Counted from the stretch's first letter, positions 12,665-26,220 are shown. The stretch is 64,000 bases of DNA from Mangifera indica (GCF_011075055.1 NC_058147.1:13020001-13084000); one strand, 5' to 3'. A program made the numbers and translations. Notes: a model not told the origin generated them from the letters alone.

Positions 12665-13828
12665 TTGTTCAAAAGGAGAGAACAGAGAAAGGTTTAGATA
12701 CCACTTTTCTAATTCCCTACTTCGTAAATCACCAAGATCAAGTTTAATCACTCTGCCTGTTTTATTATTACACTCAACCCTTTCCCATTCATAGCACTAA
12801 GAATTCTCCACCTAGTTCTCCAGATTGTTGAACTCAAAAGGAAACAAGTGTTTAAGTTTCAAGAGAGCAAATCTCTTTTGCTCCCAACAACCCTCACTAC
12901 ACCACCCTTCTAATGACACTAACATCAATACTGTGCAAACCCATAACCATTTTGAATCCATCTTACTTGATTTATAATACTTATGCTCACTAAGACTTGA
13001 AAGATAGCTTGTACTTTCACTCTATTTATATAAGAAGCAGCTCCCTCTCTTTTGCATCATATAACCATTTTTTGCAAAAGAAACTGGAGAAATATTTTTT
13101 TTCTACTCAGTTAAATCCGTTAATTAAGATATGAAAAGGGTCCACCATATTATTTTCTAAGTGATGGGTTCATAAACAAAGAAATTGCAGGGATTTCCAA
13201 TATAATACTTAAAAGAAAAATATGGATCTATACTAATTAATTAGTGAAAATAACTATATTCCATTCGAACTTTATCAAAATGACAAGTTTTCACCTTTAA
13301 TGTTGAAAAACAATAAATTTTTGCTTTTTATCTAATTTTTTTCATCAACTTTAATAGTAAATATTTAAGTCATTTTATTTATTAAATTTTAACAATTGAT
13401 TATAATTTAAAAAATCTTGCATCTTCCATCCAATTCTCTCTCTCTTCTTTCTTTATAACTACTAATATTGAGTGTTAAGACAAAAATTTCACTAGAGATA
13501 GCAATTTTCACTACTAGGCTCACTTGTAAGATAATTGGTTGAAAATACTTACCTTTTATCTACACAACTACTAATAATCAAAATGTAACACCTCTTTTCG
13601 GAAGCATACCCCTAACGGTAATTATCTTGAAGTGACATGTCATGTGTAAATAAATGTTTAAATTAAAAACACTCATTTAATATGTATGAATAAGTATGTC
13701 AAAAGGTGTTCCAAAAGTGTATTTAGCAATTAAAATTAAATTAAAGGTTTGATGCTCTCTCTTTCTCTTAAAGAGACAAATTGGTGAAGATGATTCATGA
13801 GAAGATGAAGACAAATGGACTTCCATGA
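12665..13828. other. Intergenic DNA, no gene seen
   Basis: AT-rich sequence without supported coding segments. About 13230-13440 resembles, in reverse orientation, repeated AT-rich stretches near 18640-18880 and 23200-23390, suggesting an old dispersed repeat. Confidence 0.4.
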
Positions 13829-16079
13829 TGTAACACCCATAGGTAAGTTCAAGGGCATTTTAATCTTTTTCCCTAGTTTGAAATTTGGTGATTAATAATT
13901 TTCAAAGGTACACGCCAATGTATGAAAGCACACATAGCCATGTATGGTCAGTAGAAAGTCAAACTTTTGGATTAGATTGTAATCACAGTGAAATAGGAAG
14001 TTGCTTTAGTTATGCAACTTGATACATGGTTGTATATGACCTATACACTCCCATGTATTCCATGTTGGATTGAAAATAAAAATGTGATAACCCTAATTCT
14101 CTCACATTATCATTCATAACCAAGAAAAGCAAAGAGTCTGCGAGAGAGAAAGAGTAATTTCGTCATCGAAGAAGTCCTCGTCAATCATCAGAATCACTAT
14201 AGACATACAAGGGAAGTGTTTTCACCAGAATCCAAGTTAGTGGCATAACTTCCCTTGTTTGATCATGAAATTTTAGAGTTTTACTATTATACACATGATT
14301 TAGGGTTATTTAGGTATAACAATGATGATCTATATGATATGTTTGATTTAATATGCAATTGTAATGAGTTATATGCTTACCTAGCCTCTTGATTGTATAG
14401 ATTTGATGAAATTAGAGTTTACATACATTTGAGTAGTAATGTGTATGCATGTTCTTGCATGTGCGTGATGGATTTTAGTGGATTAGGTGTGGAAGAGACT
14501 ATTTGATTTATATGTATACATCCAAGAATCATATCAGCATGATTATGGTATGAATGTTATGTGTTTTGGCTTGATAATGCAATAATGCCCAGAAGTGAAT
14601 GTATATAAGTTGTAATGCATGTTTTCCAATACGTATACCTATTTAAGGCTCTCTAGAGAGATGATCAGAACTAGTTGGTATGGTTATAATGATTGTTTTA
14701 TGTCTGTGTACTATAGAAACCCTTGGGACATGATTTCTATATCGTGATACACAACCGTGTATGGCTCCATACACACTGGTGTCTCATTCCAAAAATTTTG
14801 AAAGTTTGAGATTCTCATCGTTTTGAGGGAAGACATGCACGGTTGTATGGTATAGGACACACACTTATGTATAACTTTCCCAAATAGGAAATGTCTGCGG
14901 CTAAAGACACGTGGATCATTGTGCACAAGAGTGTGTCTAAAGCATCTCGCCATGATATGTTGAGTGACACACATCCCATGTATATAAGTTAGGAGGCATA
15001 CAGGTTTGGGTGGAGAAACACATGAATGTGTACCCCTAGACAAAGACAAAAGATAATTATACCTCTAGACTAAGTGCATAGAAGACAAGAACTAAGCAAG
15101 AATAATAATGAGCAACTAGAGAATGAAAAATTCAAGAAAGACTTAATATAAGTGCCAAACTATGTGGTCAATGCCACAAGTTGTAACATCCCTCCCTAGA
15201 AGTACTACCCATCGAAGGAGAAATGTTACGAATTAATATTTGGAGCATCTATTTTTTTTTTCTTTTTAAAAATACTTTAAAATAAATGCATCATTAAAAG
15301 TGTTTAGGAAGTATTCCAAGAAAAATGAAAATCTGGAAGCGAACAAAAGATGTATATACTCATATGAAAACTCATCTGAAAGCATCTAAAAACAGGGAGT
15401 AATCATATGCAACTGTACCATAATCTCAAAAAGTCAAAAGTTGATAAGAACATGCCACTGTATGCATGTAATATAAACCATAGATAACCTGCTCCAACCG
15501 GATCTACCTACACTGACCTGACCCTGCCTCGCAGCTACCTCGATCACATATACCTACAATCAGGAAAGAAAAGGGAGTGAGTGATAAGAACACTCAATAA
15601 GGGGAAACAATCAAGTAAACTATCTTTTTTTTTCCTGTTCTAACTCACTTTTGGGACTCAACCTCACATCTTAACCTCTATAAGAGATTGAGGGGATAAT
15701 TTAGTTCACTCTTTACTATTTGGGTTATACTTTGTCCCATCTGGTGTCTATTTGATACTTTCTGGAAGCTAACTATAGGGATTTGGTACTTTTCTAAGCT
15801 CAAGCTCTTTTTCTTTTACTACACTATTTCTGAATTTGAGTTGAGCTCTACTGTAAGCATGCTCTACTGCGAGCAGACCCTACTAGGGGTCTATATCCTA
15901 CTACGGATGTGTCCTACTGCGGACGTGCCCTACTACGGGCGGTGTAGTGTAAAGTGCCCCCTCATAGTTTATAGCATGCATGCGGGTCTTATATCTTACT
16001 AATTTTGTTTCCATTTAAATTTATTCATAACGCACCAGACATTACTCTTGGGACGATCCCTAAATCTTGAGCTCCAAAT

Positions 16080-16195
16080 TCTTTTTCTTGTTTTTCTTTC
16101 TTTTTCTTTTCTTCTTTTCTTTCCTTTCCTTTCCTTTCCTTTCCTTTCTTCTTCCTTTTCTTTCTTTCTTTCTTTCTTTCCTTCTTTCTTTCTTG
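16080..16195. repeat. (CTTTT/CCTTT/CTTT)n microsatellite
   Basis: A 115-bp pure pyrimidine tract of TTTTC, TTTCC and TTTC units. Read on the minus strand it gives a Lys/Glu/Arg-rich open frame that is a by-product of the repeat, not a gene. Confidence 0.9.
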
Positions 16196-16200
16196 CCTAG

Positions 16201-16760
16201 AATTACGAAACACTGTTCACAAAACAGTCATTTAGCAGGGCAGCCTTCTTTTTCATACAATTTAACATCCCAAACGGTTTCTAATTCATACAAGCTATAT
16301 ATCGTTGAAAAGAGGATTCAAAGATCTTTCCAACGAGCTATAATAGCACTCATAATTCAATAGATAAGGCAGTCAAAACGTGAGCTAAACTCAGTGATAA
16401 AATTACGAAATACTGTTCACAAAACAGACATTTAGCAGGGCAGCCTTCTTTTCATACAATTTAACAGCCCAAACGGTTTCTAATTCATACAAGCTATATA
16501 TCCTTGAAAAGAGGATTCAAAGATTTTTCCAACAAGCTATAATAGCACTCATAATTCAATAGATAAGGCAGTCAAAACGTGAGATAAAATCAGTGGCAAA
16601 ACTGCCTCCCTTGTTTATTTGGTAAAATAGTCCTTGTGGTTCATGTAATATTTAACAATCCAAATGATCCCCAATTCATACAAGCTATATATCACTGAAA
16701 AGATCATTCAAAGAGCTTTCCAACAGGATATAATAGCACTCATAATTCATCAAATAAGTG
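16201..16760. repeat. Tandem duplication, about 200-bp unit, with partial third copy
   Basis: aattacgaaacactgttcac at 16201 recurs as aattacgaaatactgttcac at 16401, and the two 200-bp units match closely through aggcagtcaaaacgtgag. A third, more diverged partial copy (ttcatacaagctatatatca, ataatagcactcataattca) runs from about 16640 to 16760. The array lies inside the nested LTR. Confidence 0.85.
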
Positions 16761-18411
16761 GCAAAAACTGTAAATATTCTGTAACTTTCTGCCATGAACA
16801 AAATCACATATATAGAAATCCCAAATGGCAAAACAACATTCCTCAACATCAAAATCATCATTTATAACATAGATCAAAGGAACCAAAAGCCTAAAACATG
16901 CCACATATCAAGGATGATACCCCTTACCTTGTTTCAAGCCAAATCTTTGCAAGTTGGCTTCCTCCTCTTTGTTTTGCTTCCTTTATCACCAAGATCACTT
17001 TAAATCAATACCAAAACACACTAACATATTCACATAACATGCATATAAACATAGATAAAAGGAGAAGGAAGGAGATCTTTGGTTACCAAAGCTTCCAAGG
17101 TGCTTCTCTTTTTTTTCTTTTTTTTTTATCTTCCAATATCTCTTCAATTTCTTCCTTTGGCTTCAAGAAAGCAAAGAAAAGGCATGAAGAATGGTGGCTG
17201 CTGGAATATGGACGGAAATGATGGAAAATTCTTCTCTCTCTTTATATCTAAAGCCTTATCTCTTTCTCTTTTTCTCTTTGTCTTTTTCCTTTTCTTTTTG
17301 ACTTTTTTTTTGTATTTTTATATCTATATATAAATAACTATATATATAAAACACAGCCATACATATATATATTTAAAATGGGAAAAATCTCAAAACAGGG
17401 TCAAAAGACATAATTACCCCTGAAATATACTTGAGGGTATTACACAAGTTTAGACCGAGTCAAATCCAGGTCAACAGTTAACAACCTTAAGGTTATTGTC
17501 ACACATTAGATAGTCACCAACTATGTGCATAAATGACAAAAGTCGTAAAGCAAACAGGGTCAGATACCCATGAGATGCATCATATGCTTGGTGCTAAAGT
17601 GCATAGCCACCTAGTTTAGTTCAAGTGTGCATGATAAAGATGTGACTTTTAGATATTCCTAATATGATTAACCGGATGCACCGCATATGTACCCCAAGTA
17701 ACGGTCATCTTTGGATGGTTAGTCAGTAGTGTTGATTAGCTTATGTGGTAAGGGAATACGCTACTTTCATAAATTTCTCTGTGTGATCAAGTGTTCTAGT
17801 TGGTTAGTCTAATAAGTCATTTGGCATGTGCACAAGACATGATAGTGGCTTTTACCAAGGCATCAAATATGCTAATTCCAGCTTAGGTCTTCTTAATTTT
17901 TGTGAATAATCTATGTTAAGGCACTAAGGTGTTGTAATATGACAACATTTAGTTTACAGATGGAATGCAAGTTTTAACATCAATTTGTTCTTATTACTTT
18001 TGGGTGTTGAAATGTCACCACTTACTGAGTTTTACTTAAATCTTTCCTTTCGTTTGTTTTGTAAGTAAAGGTGAGTAGTGGGACAGACAGGGGATCTAAC
18101 AGTCTAGCAAGTAACTTTGTGAAGGAGAAGGGTGCTTGTGGCATTTCATTTTTATCAAACATATAACTATCATTATTATTATTTTTTAGACACAGTGAAT
18201 ACTTATAATTTATACAGTTATTTTATATTAAAGATTTTCATATATTTATTATTTAATGAGTTTTGATTAATAAAATAATTATTTTTAGTGCATCATCTTT
18301 TACACATTTTATGATCATGATCATGCATTAATGGTTTTAAATAGTTTAATCATACACGTCTTTTTAGGTCACATTCTCATCAGAGGTATGTATCTGAAGA
18401 GGGGTGTTACA

Positions 18412-19635
18412 CATGGCTTTGAAGTTGATGAAGATAGATGATGGCGACCATTGTCGAATGAAGCATGGGTAAATGAAGTGCACAACCCATGCTTCGATTT
18501 GACGAATCTTTGGCTGCTATTCTTCAAGGAGAGCACTAGGAGGGGAAGAAAGCGCTAAATAAGAAGATGGGTAGGAGACCGAAGTTGGCTAATGATGGAG
18601 AAGGGAGGAAAAAAATAAACCCTATGAGGAAAAGTGAAAGTTTTCAAAATTTAGGGCTGGGGGAAAATTGTTAGTTTTAAAATTTTAGAGGGGAAAGGAG
18701 ATGAAATTTTATTTTTTTAATATTAAATATTCAATGACAATTATATCCTTTAAACTAACTAATGTTATTAATTTTAATAGAGAACAGGTGAATATTTGAA
18801 TTTTTTAAACTTAGGAGATGGAAATTTGGTAATGCGCTAAACCTTAGGTGGGAATAAGTTTTTTGGCCTAATGGATTGTAGTAGAAACTTCTCCTTTTCT
18901 TTTTCTTTTTTTTCTTACTCATATAGTCTTGCATATTCTCTTAGTACTTGTCTGAGTTGTGATGAAATTGCATAGGAAAAAAAAATCAAAGTCTGAATTT
19001 ATGATGAACTTCATCTAACTTTGTTGAACTCAAATTAGCTACATAAATTTCATAGTGAGTTCTTATTTGTAAAATAAATTTCTTCCTTAATTATAGATTT
19101 AATATTTAGTTTAGATAACTTACTCACAACATACAGAAAAAAATTACTATTAGTAGAGGGATAAATTTGGAGAGAAGAAACAAGAGAAAAATAATAATTA
19201 CAATATGAAATAATAAAATAATAACAAAATTATTTTGTTAATTAAATATTTGTGCCTAAGTAACTTATCCCAAACTTTATTAGGGAAAGTGTAACTATCC
19301 CCTATTTATAGAAATTAATTTCCTAATTTCAAAATAAGGCTTTCCAAAAAATTAAATTTTTTTCTTCTTGATTTTATTTTCAACAATAAGGGAAATTAAA
19401 GGATCCATTTTGTCCATCCATATCAATCTATGTTAACTTAATATTCAAGCTATATTATTAAAAATTTGCATGGACATACATTAAAGAATGATAATATTTT
19501 ATAGTATAATAAAAAATTTTGCACCGCCTATACATAAGGCAAATTGCTAATTAGGCCATCTCACTCCAAAATTAGAGTCAAATCTCTATCATTCATACAA
19601 AGGATTCAAGGGCGGATTTTCAAACCCATTCATCT
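18412..19635. other. Intergenic DNA, no gene seen
   Basis: After the LTR end, about 250 bases are GA-rich, then AT-rich repeat-like DNA to the copia fragment. No coding signature was found in either strand. Confidence 0.4.
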
Positions 19636-19639
19636 ATCA

Positions 19640-22386
19640 AGTGGGTTATTTTATTATTTTATGGTTTTAATTGGTGTATGATGGTCTCATGTTTGTTTAT
19701 TGCCAACTCAAAATGTTACCTTGGCTAAACTATTAACACAAATGATCAAATTAGAGACACATTTTGTAAATTATTCGATCAAGTCAATATGGTTGATAGT
19801 GCTGGTGAATTTACACCTAAGATATTTAATAATTATTGTATGTCTATAGGGATTAATGTTGAACATCTAGTCCCATATGTCTATACTCAGAACAGATTAG
19901 ATGAGTCTTTTATCAAATAACTCCAAGTAATTGCATGTACTTTATTACTAAAAACTCAATTACCAACTTCTATGTAGGGACATGCCATATTACATGTTGT
20001 AGTGTTAATTTGCTTGTGACTTTTTTCTTATCATCAATATTCTTTCCTACAATTGGTTCTTGGTCACCAACGTGATATATCTCATTTGAGAATATTTGGT
20101 TGCGATGTATATGTCCTTATTGCATCTCCTCAACACACAAAAATGGGCCCCTAATGTGAAAGCATTAACAAGGTGATCTTTTTACTATGCGATTTGTAAA
20201 TTGTCACTTTGATGAGACAACATTCCCACCTTTAGGGGAAAAGAAAATCTCTCTTGAAGTTAGGCATGAACTTACTTGGTATGCACCTATCATGCCTCAT
20301 CTAGATCCTTTCATATCCTAAAGTGAAACTAAAGTGTAGAGGATAATGTGTTTACAAATTATTGTCAGCCAAATGTTTGATGCATTGGTAGATACTACAA
20401 AAGTGACAAAATCACATATACTAGCTACTAATGCACCAGTAAGAATTAATGTTACTACTGAACAATTCATTCAAGTTATGACTGATCAATCTATTACACG
20501 CTAGAAGTGTGGTTGACCTGTTAGATTGAAGGACATAATTAAACAGATATCAATCATGATTATCCTAAAATGAATGAAAAATTCATATTCTCTAATATTC
20601 TTCCAGAATAGCTTATGGTCCTTGAAGAGACTTAAACCCCTAAAGTGGTATAGAATATTAAAGAATAGAAAAATAATAATACTGAAATGTCTTTAAATTA
20701 TGCTTATACATAAGAGATATAGAATCATCAAACGGTTAACATTGATGATATATTATCATTTGTAATATCTATTGAAATTATGAATGATGATGATTTTGAA
20801 CTATGTACTATAGCCGAGTGTAAGTAAAGACATGATTGACCCAAATAGGAAAAAGCAATTTGAGAAAAATTAGTTTTTTAGCAAAACGTCAAGTTTTAGG
20901 TTTGTAGTTCCAACATCTAAAGATGCACAATCTATTAGATATAAATGGGTATTTGTGAGAAAAAGAAATAAGAAAAACGAGACTGTTAGATATAAAACCA
21001 AACTTGTAGCCCAAGGCTTTTTCCAAAAGTCAGGTGTAGATATAAATGAAACATATGCACCTGCGATGGATATAACCACATTCAGCTATTTAATCAGTTT
21101 AATGGTCTCTGAAGGACTGCGTATATGTTTAACGGACATAGTTATTGTTTATTTGTATGAAAACTTGGATATTGAAATTTATATGGAATTCCCTAAAGGA
21201 TATAAATTGTCTAAAAGAAATGGAGTCAATTCAAGAGGTATATACTCAATTAAATTACAAAAATTATCATGTGGATTAAAACAATATGGAAAAATATGGT
21301 ACAATTGCCTCAGTGAATATATGAAAAAAGAAGGTTATATGAATGATCTTATATGCCCATGTGTCTTTATTAAAAGGTCAGAATCAAGATTTGTCATTAT
21401 AACAATTTATGTTGATGATATGCATTGAATTGAGACTCTTAAAAAACTCTCAAAAACTACTAAATATTTGAAAAAAGAATTTGAGATGAAAGATTTGGGA
21501 AAAACAAAATATTTTCCTAGCCTGTAGATCGAGCACAATTCAAATGGAATACTTATTTATCAATCAGTGTATATTGAAAAATTTTTAAAACGCTTTAATA
21601 TGCATAAAGCTTATACTTTGAGCACCCTAATGGTTATTCAGTTTCTCAATCTGAAAAAGGATTCATTTACTCAGTCTTGAAATACCGTATCTTAATGTTA
21701 TTGGAGCCTATTATATTTGACCCAATGCACTAAACTGGATATATCCTTCGCAGTCAATTTATTGGCCCGATTTAACTCTGCACTAACCTGTCGCCACTGG
21801 AACAGAATCAAATAAATACTTTGTTACTTATGTGGAATTAGAAAGTTAAGATTATTCTATTTTGTCAAATTCCATAAAAATCCTAGTTTGATTAGATATG
21901 CAAATGTTGGTTATCTTTTTAACCTTTATAAGGTCTGCTCGCATATGAGATATGTTATTACTTATAATGACACAACAATATTTTGTCACTCCACCAAATA
22001 GACTTTGGTTGCACCGTCTTCAAATCTATTAAGAGATTCTAACTCTCTCTGAAGCCAATCGAGAATGTATATGGTTATGGTCTGTCATCTATCATATCTA
22101 AAATATATGCGGTGTTCCTTTTAAAACACACACTCCTTCCATATTATATGAAGACAATGCAGTATGTATTACCTAAATTAGAGGTGGATACACTAAATGA
22201 GACAAAACCAAACATATCTCATTAAAATTCTCTTACACTCATAAGCTCTAACAAAGCAGAAAGATTGATGTCAAACAAATATGATCTAGTGAAAATCCTG
22301 TAAATCTGTTCACTAAGATATTACCAACATCAATATTTGAAAAGTTAGTATATAACATTGGTATGCAACGACTCAACAAGTAACTA
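19640..22386 (+). pseudogene. Ty1/copia pol remnant (integrase, RT, RNase H)
   Basis: Order integrase-RT-RNase H is diagnostic of Ty1/copia. Visible blocks: integrase NYCMSIGINVEHLVPYV (about 19830-19880), ISHLRIFGCDVYV (about 20078-20118) and an MGP motif near 20150; RT from about 20930: RYKTKLVAQGFFQKSGVDI, LISLMVSEGLRICLTDIV, SIKLQKLSCGLKQYGK.WYN, and the catalytic box as ITIYVDDM (about 21405-21422); RNase H SSNLLRDSN (about 22015) and LYEDNAVCI (about 22148); C-terminal end NLFTKILPTSIFEKLVYNI (about 22303-22360). A 157-codon stretch of RT (20955-21428) is still open, but stops before and after it and in the integrase kill the gene. gag and protease are missing: the element is 5' truncated inside the integrase. 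Confidence 0.85.
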
Positions 22387-22666
22387 AATTAAGCTCACTA
22401 TAAAGGAGGGGAGCATTCATCAGGGAGAGCATTTATCAAAGGGATCAAATTTTTGAAGTTAATCACATATTAAACAAAATGTGCATTGCACTCTTTTTCC
22501 CTTCACTAGGTTTAGTAAAGTTTTTAATGAGACAGTTTAATTACGTCTAATTCCACTTTACAGGATATTAAATAATTATGTTCTTTTGTTTTGGTTTTTA
22601 TTTCACTGAGTTTTTTTTTGCAAGATTAATATAATTATTTGTAAGAGGTGGAAATTCAAAGAGGAG

Positions 22667-22924
22667 TGTTATTTATGGTGAATTCTTTCACCATGTGAGA
22701 GACTTTGGCCAAAAAGTTAATGTGAATACATTAAATGCCTGGGAAATTAACTTTAGAAAGTGGCCATTTTCTTGAATAGAGGGGCGGCAATAATTTGTAT
22801 AAATACACTCCCTCTCTTCATTTAAAAAAAAAAAAGATATACATAGATTGATTCACTTTTAAGCCTTTCATCTTTCCTTTATCTTTCTTTCAATTCTTTT
22901 TCAGATTATATAAAGTTTATAACA
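22667..22924 (+). mobile_element. 3' LTR of the copia element at 19.6-22.9 kb
   Basis: A purine-rich tract (caaagaggag, 22657-22666) is followed by TGTTATTTATGG, and 258 bases later the sequence ends TTTATAACA, giving inverted TGTTAT...ATAACA ends. TATAAATA at 22798-22805 fits an LTR promoter. The position, about 280 bases after the RNase H end, fits a copia 3' LTR. The matching 5' LTR is not in the window. Confidence 0.6.
22798..22805 (+). promoter_or_regulatory. TATA box in the copia LTR
   Basis: TATAAATA followed by a pyrimidine-rich start region (cactccctctc), as expected for the U3/R part of an LTR. Confidence 0.45.
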
Positions 22925-23390
22925 GAAGCAAGGTTAATAACATTTTTCAAAGAGGTATGTGATTGAATAATAAAATATCCTTGTTTTTGAAATAATAAAA
23001 ATAGCCCTAAACTACTCTAAAGGCAAGTTTTAAGTTTTAAAATAAAGGTAGGTGATAGGGTCAATAATGCATCAAAGTAAATTGTGAGAAAGAATAATCA
23101 TCCAAAGGAGAAAATATATTTTTTTGAGGTGTAAATGTAATGTTATGAACTTTGAAGGGATGATCATTAATCTAAAATATGAAAACCCTAAATAATGGAG
23201 TAAAAAGGTAATTTTTTAAAACTATACCAGAGAGAAATTATTAATTTTTAAAACTAAAGTAGGAAAAATGATATATTTTACTTTCTTTAAATGAAATTAT
23301 TAAATGACATTTTAACCCTTGATATTAACAACAAAATTTAACAAACAGATAGGTATTTGAGATTATAAAATTTTGTGGGTGAAAATTTGA

Positions 23391-23600
23391 TAAGGGTGTG
23401 CATAATTGGGTTGAAATCATAAGATTGAATCGAATAGATTAAAAAGTATAGTTTGGTTTGATTTGGTTCATAAATTGGTTGGTTTGGGTAAGAAATTTTT
23501 CAAACCGCTTTATTAAGTTTGGGTTGCGGTTTGAGCGATTTTCAAATCAAACTAAACAATAAACCGTATTTTTTTTATATATTAAAATTATATGCTTCTG
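23391..23600. mobile_element. hAT-like non-autonomous repeat, partial
   Basis: Begins TAAGGGTGTGCATAATTGGG and continues with the ggtttggttt / caaaccg / caaatcaaactaaa vocabulary shared with the complete copies at 27643-28165 and 42943-43857. The far end was not found. Confidence 0.45.
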
Positions 23601-25276
23601 TTTCAAGAAAAATTGCATGTGTGTTGATTTCAGTTGCCGAGTTTAGTTGCTCTTGGATTTTTAATTGATTATTTTTTATTTGGTATAACCTTTTGATTCG
23701 ATTTAATTCATGTATACGAACTTTTTATAAGTAATATTTTTTTCTTAATTGACGCATATTTGCTTATTACGACTTTAAAAGTTTATATTTTGGTTTCAAC
23801 TTTCAAGTAAATGTGCCTAAATTTTATTGGTGAGTTTAGTTGCTTTTAGAATATTGATATGAGTATTTTAATAGCTTTTGTTGTTATGTGTGTGTATAAA
23901 CTCATTCTTGATTGCTTTAACCTTTTTTATTATATTAATCTGTGCTTTTTTTTTTTAATAAAATGAGTGATAATTTTTTTTTTTAAAACAAAAACTGTGG
24001 ACTTTTATGTTTTGATTTCAGGAAACTGCGCATACGTGTTAATTTAGTTGTTTTCTGGATTACTGGTAGAAAGCCTTTTTTATCAGTTATTAGAAGTTTT
24101 ATGTTATGATTGCTGTTATTAGAAGTTGTTTTGCTTACTCGGATGATAACAGTGTAAAATTCTATGTTTTGGTTTCAACAAATTCTATGTATAATTTGAG
24201 TATATAGATTTGATGATTTTGAATTAAAAATAAAATAACATTCAGTCATATAATAATACATCATTTATGTATTAAAAGTGTATATGCATATCATTGCTCT
24301 AAAATTATCTATATTCAATTTTTAAACCAAATTGAGAATCTAATTGTGTGACATCATGCAATTGTGTAATTCTTAATCAAATATAACTCAATTTTATTAA
24401 TATATCATCTGAATATCTAATTAACTACCTAAAATTAGGTGTACATATTATTATTTTATATTAAAATTATATTTTTTAAAAGGATTTATACAAGATTTTA
24501 CAAAAATAACAAAAGGAATAAAATAATACTCGTTTTACCCACAATTCTAACCTTATGTAAAGCCCAGGAATAAAATAAATTAAATTAAAATTAAAATTCA
24601 ACAAAATCTAGTAATAAATTAATCATAGTTCAAGTAAGTAAGCATTTGATTACGTTGTTTCACGTATTTTTAAAAATTGATTATATTTTGGGTAGATATG
24701 ATTTGCTTATAATTTGAATAACATTAATTTTAATCATATCCTTTCATCAATTCTTCATCATATATGTGAACTGAGACAAGAGTATAATATCATGTCTAAT
24801 TTATTCAATTTTGCTCGAAATTTGTTCAAAAATCGTGGGTATAAGCAATGGTAAGAGTGATAATGCCTACCTTATTTTTCGCTTTCACAATTGTTATTAG
24901 GAATATGAGGTATAAATATGATTGTTAATCTTGTTTACATAATTTCGTTTTAACATTTGTGCAAAATCTGAAGAAATCTTGAGTGGGAGTATGGTAGAAG
25001 TAATTATTCCAATTTTGTTTGTCAATTATACATTTTTGTAGTGAATTTTAGTTATAAGTATGGTTCTTAACTATTTATTTACTTTATTTCTACTTTTATA
25101 AGAAAAATTGATATGATTTTGAGTGTAAATTTTTACAGAACTAGAAAAATTAGAGGATAGAAGTAATCTTGGTAAAGTAGGTGTGGTAGGGGCAGTTACG
25201 CCTATTGGGCTAAGTTACAAGTTTTCTAAACCTTTAGGGTGACTTTTAAGCTATGAAGACATAAGCATTTTTATAT
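23601..25276. other. AT-rich DNA, no gene seen
   Basis: Long T-rich and A-rich runs with no coding signature. About 24190-24320 contains words shared with the 171-bp MITE family (gattttgaattaaaaataaaataaca) but lacks clear ends. Confidence 0.4.
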
Positions 25277-25447
25277 CAATAAAACTATGTGTACCTATTT
25301 TGGGTACACAAATATATACATATTTATATATATCATCATGTGATTGGATGATTTTGAATTAAAAATAAAACAATAATCAATCATATGATGACACATATGA
25401 GTGTGTATACATTTGTGTATCCAAAGTGGGTACACGTAGTATTGCTC
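25277..25447. mobile_element. 171-bp MITE with 9-bp target duplication (copy 1)
   Basis: Imperfect palindrome: left end CAATAAAACTATGTGTACC pairs with right end GGGTACACGTAGTATTGCTC. Flanked by a perfect 9-bp repeat TTTTTATAT (25268-25276 and 25448-25456). A second element of identical length lies at 28231-28401. Terminal inverted repeats with 9-bp duplications suggest a Mutator-type MITE; an 8-bp hAT reading is possible if the first T matches by chance. Confidence 0.8.
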
Positions 25448-25869
25448 TTTTTATATTATATAAATTATGTTCTAATACATATTTAACATGCAGAACTTTG
25501 TAGAATGCATTATTATTTGTCGAATATCGCTCTATATGCATGTATTCTAACAATTGCTATTATTAATTTGTTTTGTTCATCATATAAATTTTTTTTTTTG
25601 AAAATACCTAAAGTAGTATTTAAGGTTGGAGAAAGAGGGTAATAGATATTTGCATATGACTTACGACGAGATATTAATTGAGAATTAGAGAATATTGATA
25701 ATTGAATAAAAAATTATATACAAAAAATTAGTTGAAAATTTCAAATCTCATTTGAAAATCAATTTAAGGTGAGAGTATATCCACATTATAAAGAATTTTG
25801 AAAATTTAATCAACAAATTATTTGACGAGACTCAAAATAATCACAAAATTTGGTGTCTCAAAATATTAG

Positions 25870-26220
25870 AAATAAAACATCATGCTATCACTTAATGTAT
25901 GGATCAGACTAGGGAAGTTAAGTTTAATGGATGACTTAAAAGTCTAGTTTGTCATGGTGCAACTCCAATAAACATGCATGACATTGTTCTTGTCTTAATA
26001 CATTGGATTCCACCTTATCTAGATCTTCCTTATACGGGTATTGGTGATGGTTCTACATGAGGTAAGATGGTTTTAAAGTACATGATATACCTAACAACAA
26101 GGATCCACTACAAGATGCGTTTTGAAGAAATGCATTGGAATTGGGTTTTAACACAAAGTTATGGAGTCAATCAAGTCTTAGTGGAAAATTGAATATTTGT
26201 GTGAGCAATGTCGATGGTGG
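25870..26220 (+). pseudogene. Possible LINE RNase H domain scrap
   Basis: The frame IHWIPPYLDLPYTGIGDGST (about 25996-26060) resembles the W.PP....N.DGS start of RNase H domains carried by plant LINEs, and YGVNQVLVEN (about 26160-26190) fits the later lvE.DS region. Stops interrupt it. The match is short, so confidence is low. Confidence 0.3.

Larger units (their letters stand above)
15182..17444 (-). mobile_element. Nested solo LTR (same family, inverted), 5-bp TSD
   Basis: On the plus strand it begins TGTAACATCCCTCCCTAGAAG and ends TTGAGGGTATTACA, the inverted form of the surrounding LTR. It is flanked by a perfect CAAGT direct repeat (15177-15181 and 17445-17449). Its 2263-bp length matches the host LTR after subtraction (2315 bp). 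Inside are a CTTTC/CCTTT microsatellite and a 200-bp tandem duplication. The target duplication proves it inserted after its host. Confidence 0.85.
13829..18411 (+). mobile_element. Large (about 2.3-kb) LTR, interrupted by a second LTR
   Basis: Starts TGTAACACCCATAGGTAAGTT and ends GAAGAGGGGTGTTACA. Flanks are CATGA (13824-13828) and CATGG (18412-18416), a 4/5 match to a 5-bp target duplication. Removing the nested copy (15182-17444) and its duplicated CAAGT leaves 2315 bp. The same TGTAACACC...GGTGTTACA family is seen at 33132-35557 (+), 29985-31239 (+, partial), 26440-27290 (-, partial), 62266-62986 (+, partial) and 62987-64000 (-). No internal coding genes accompany this copy, so it is best read as a solo LTR. 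Large LTRs with these ends are typical of Ty3/gypsy elements, but superfamily assignment is inferred. Confidence 0.75.

Noticed and set aside
16025..16213. Lys/Glu/Arg-repeat protein on the minus strand
   Set aside because: Generated entirely by the CTTTC-type microsatellite inside an LTR.
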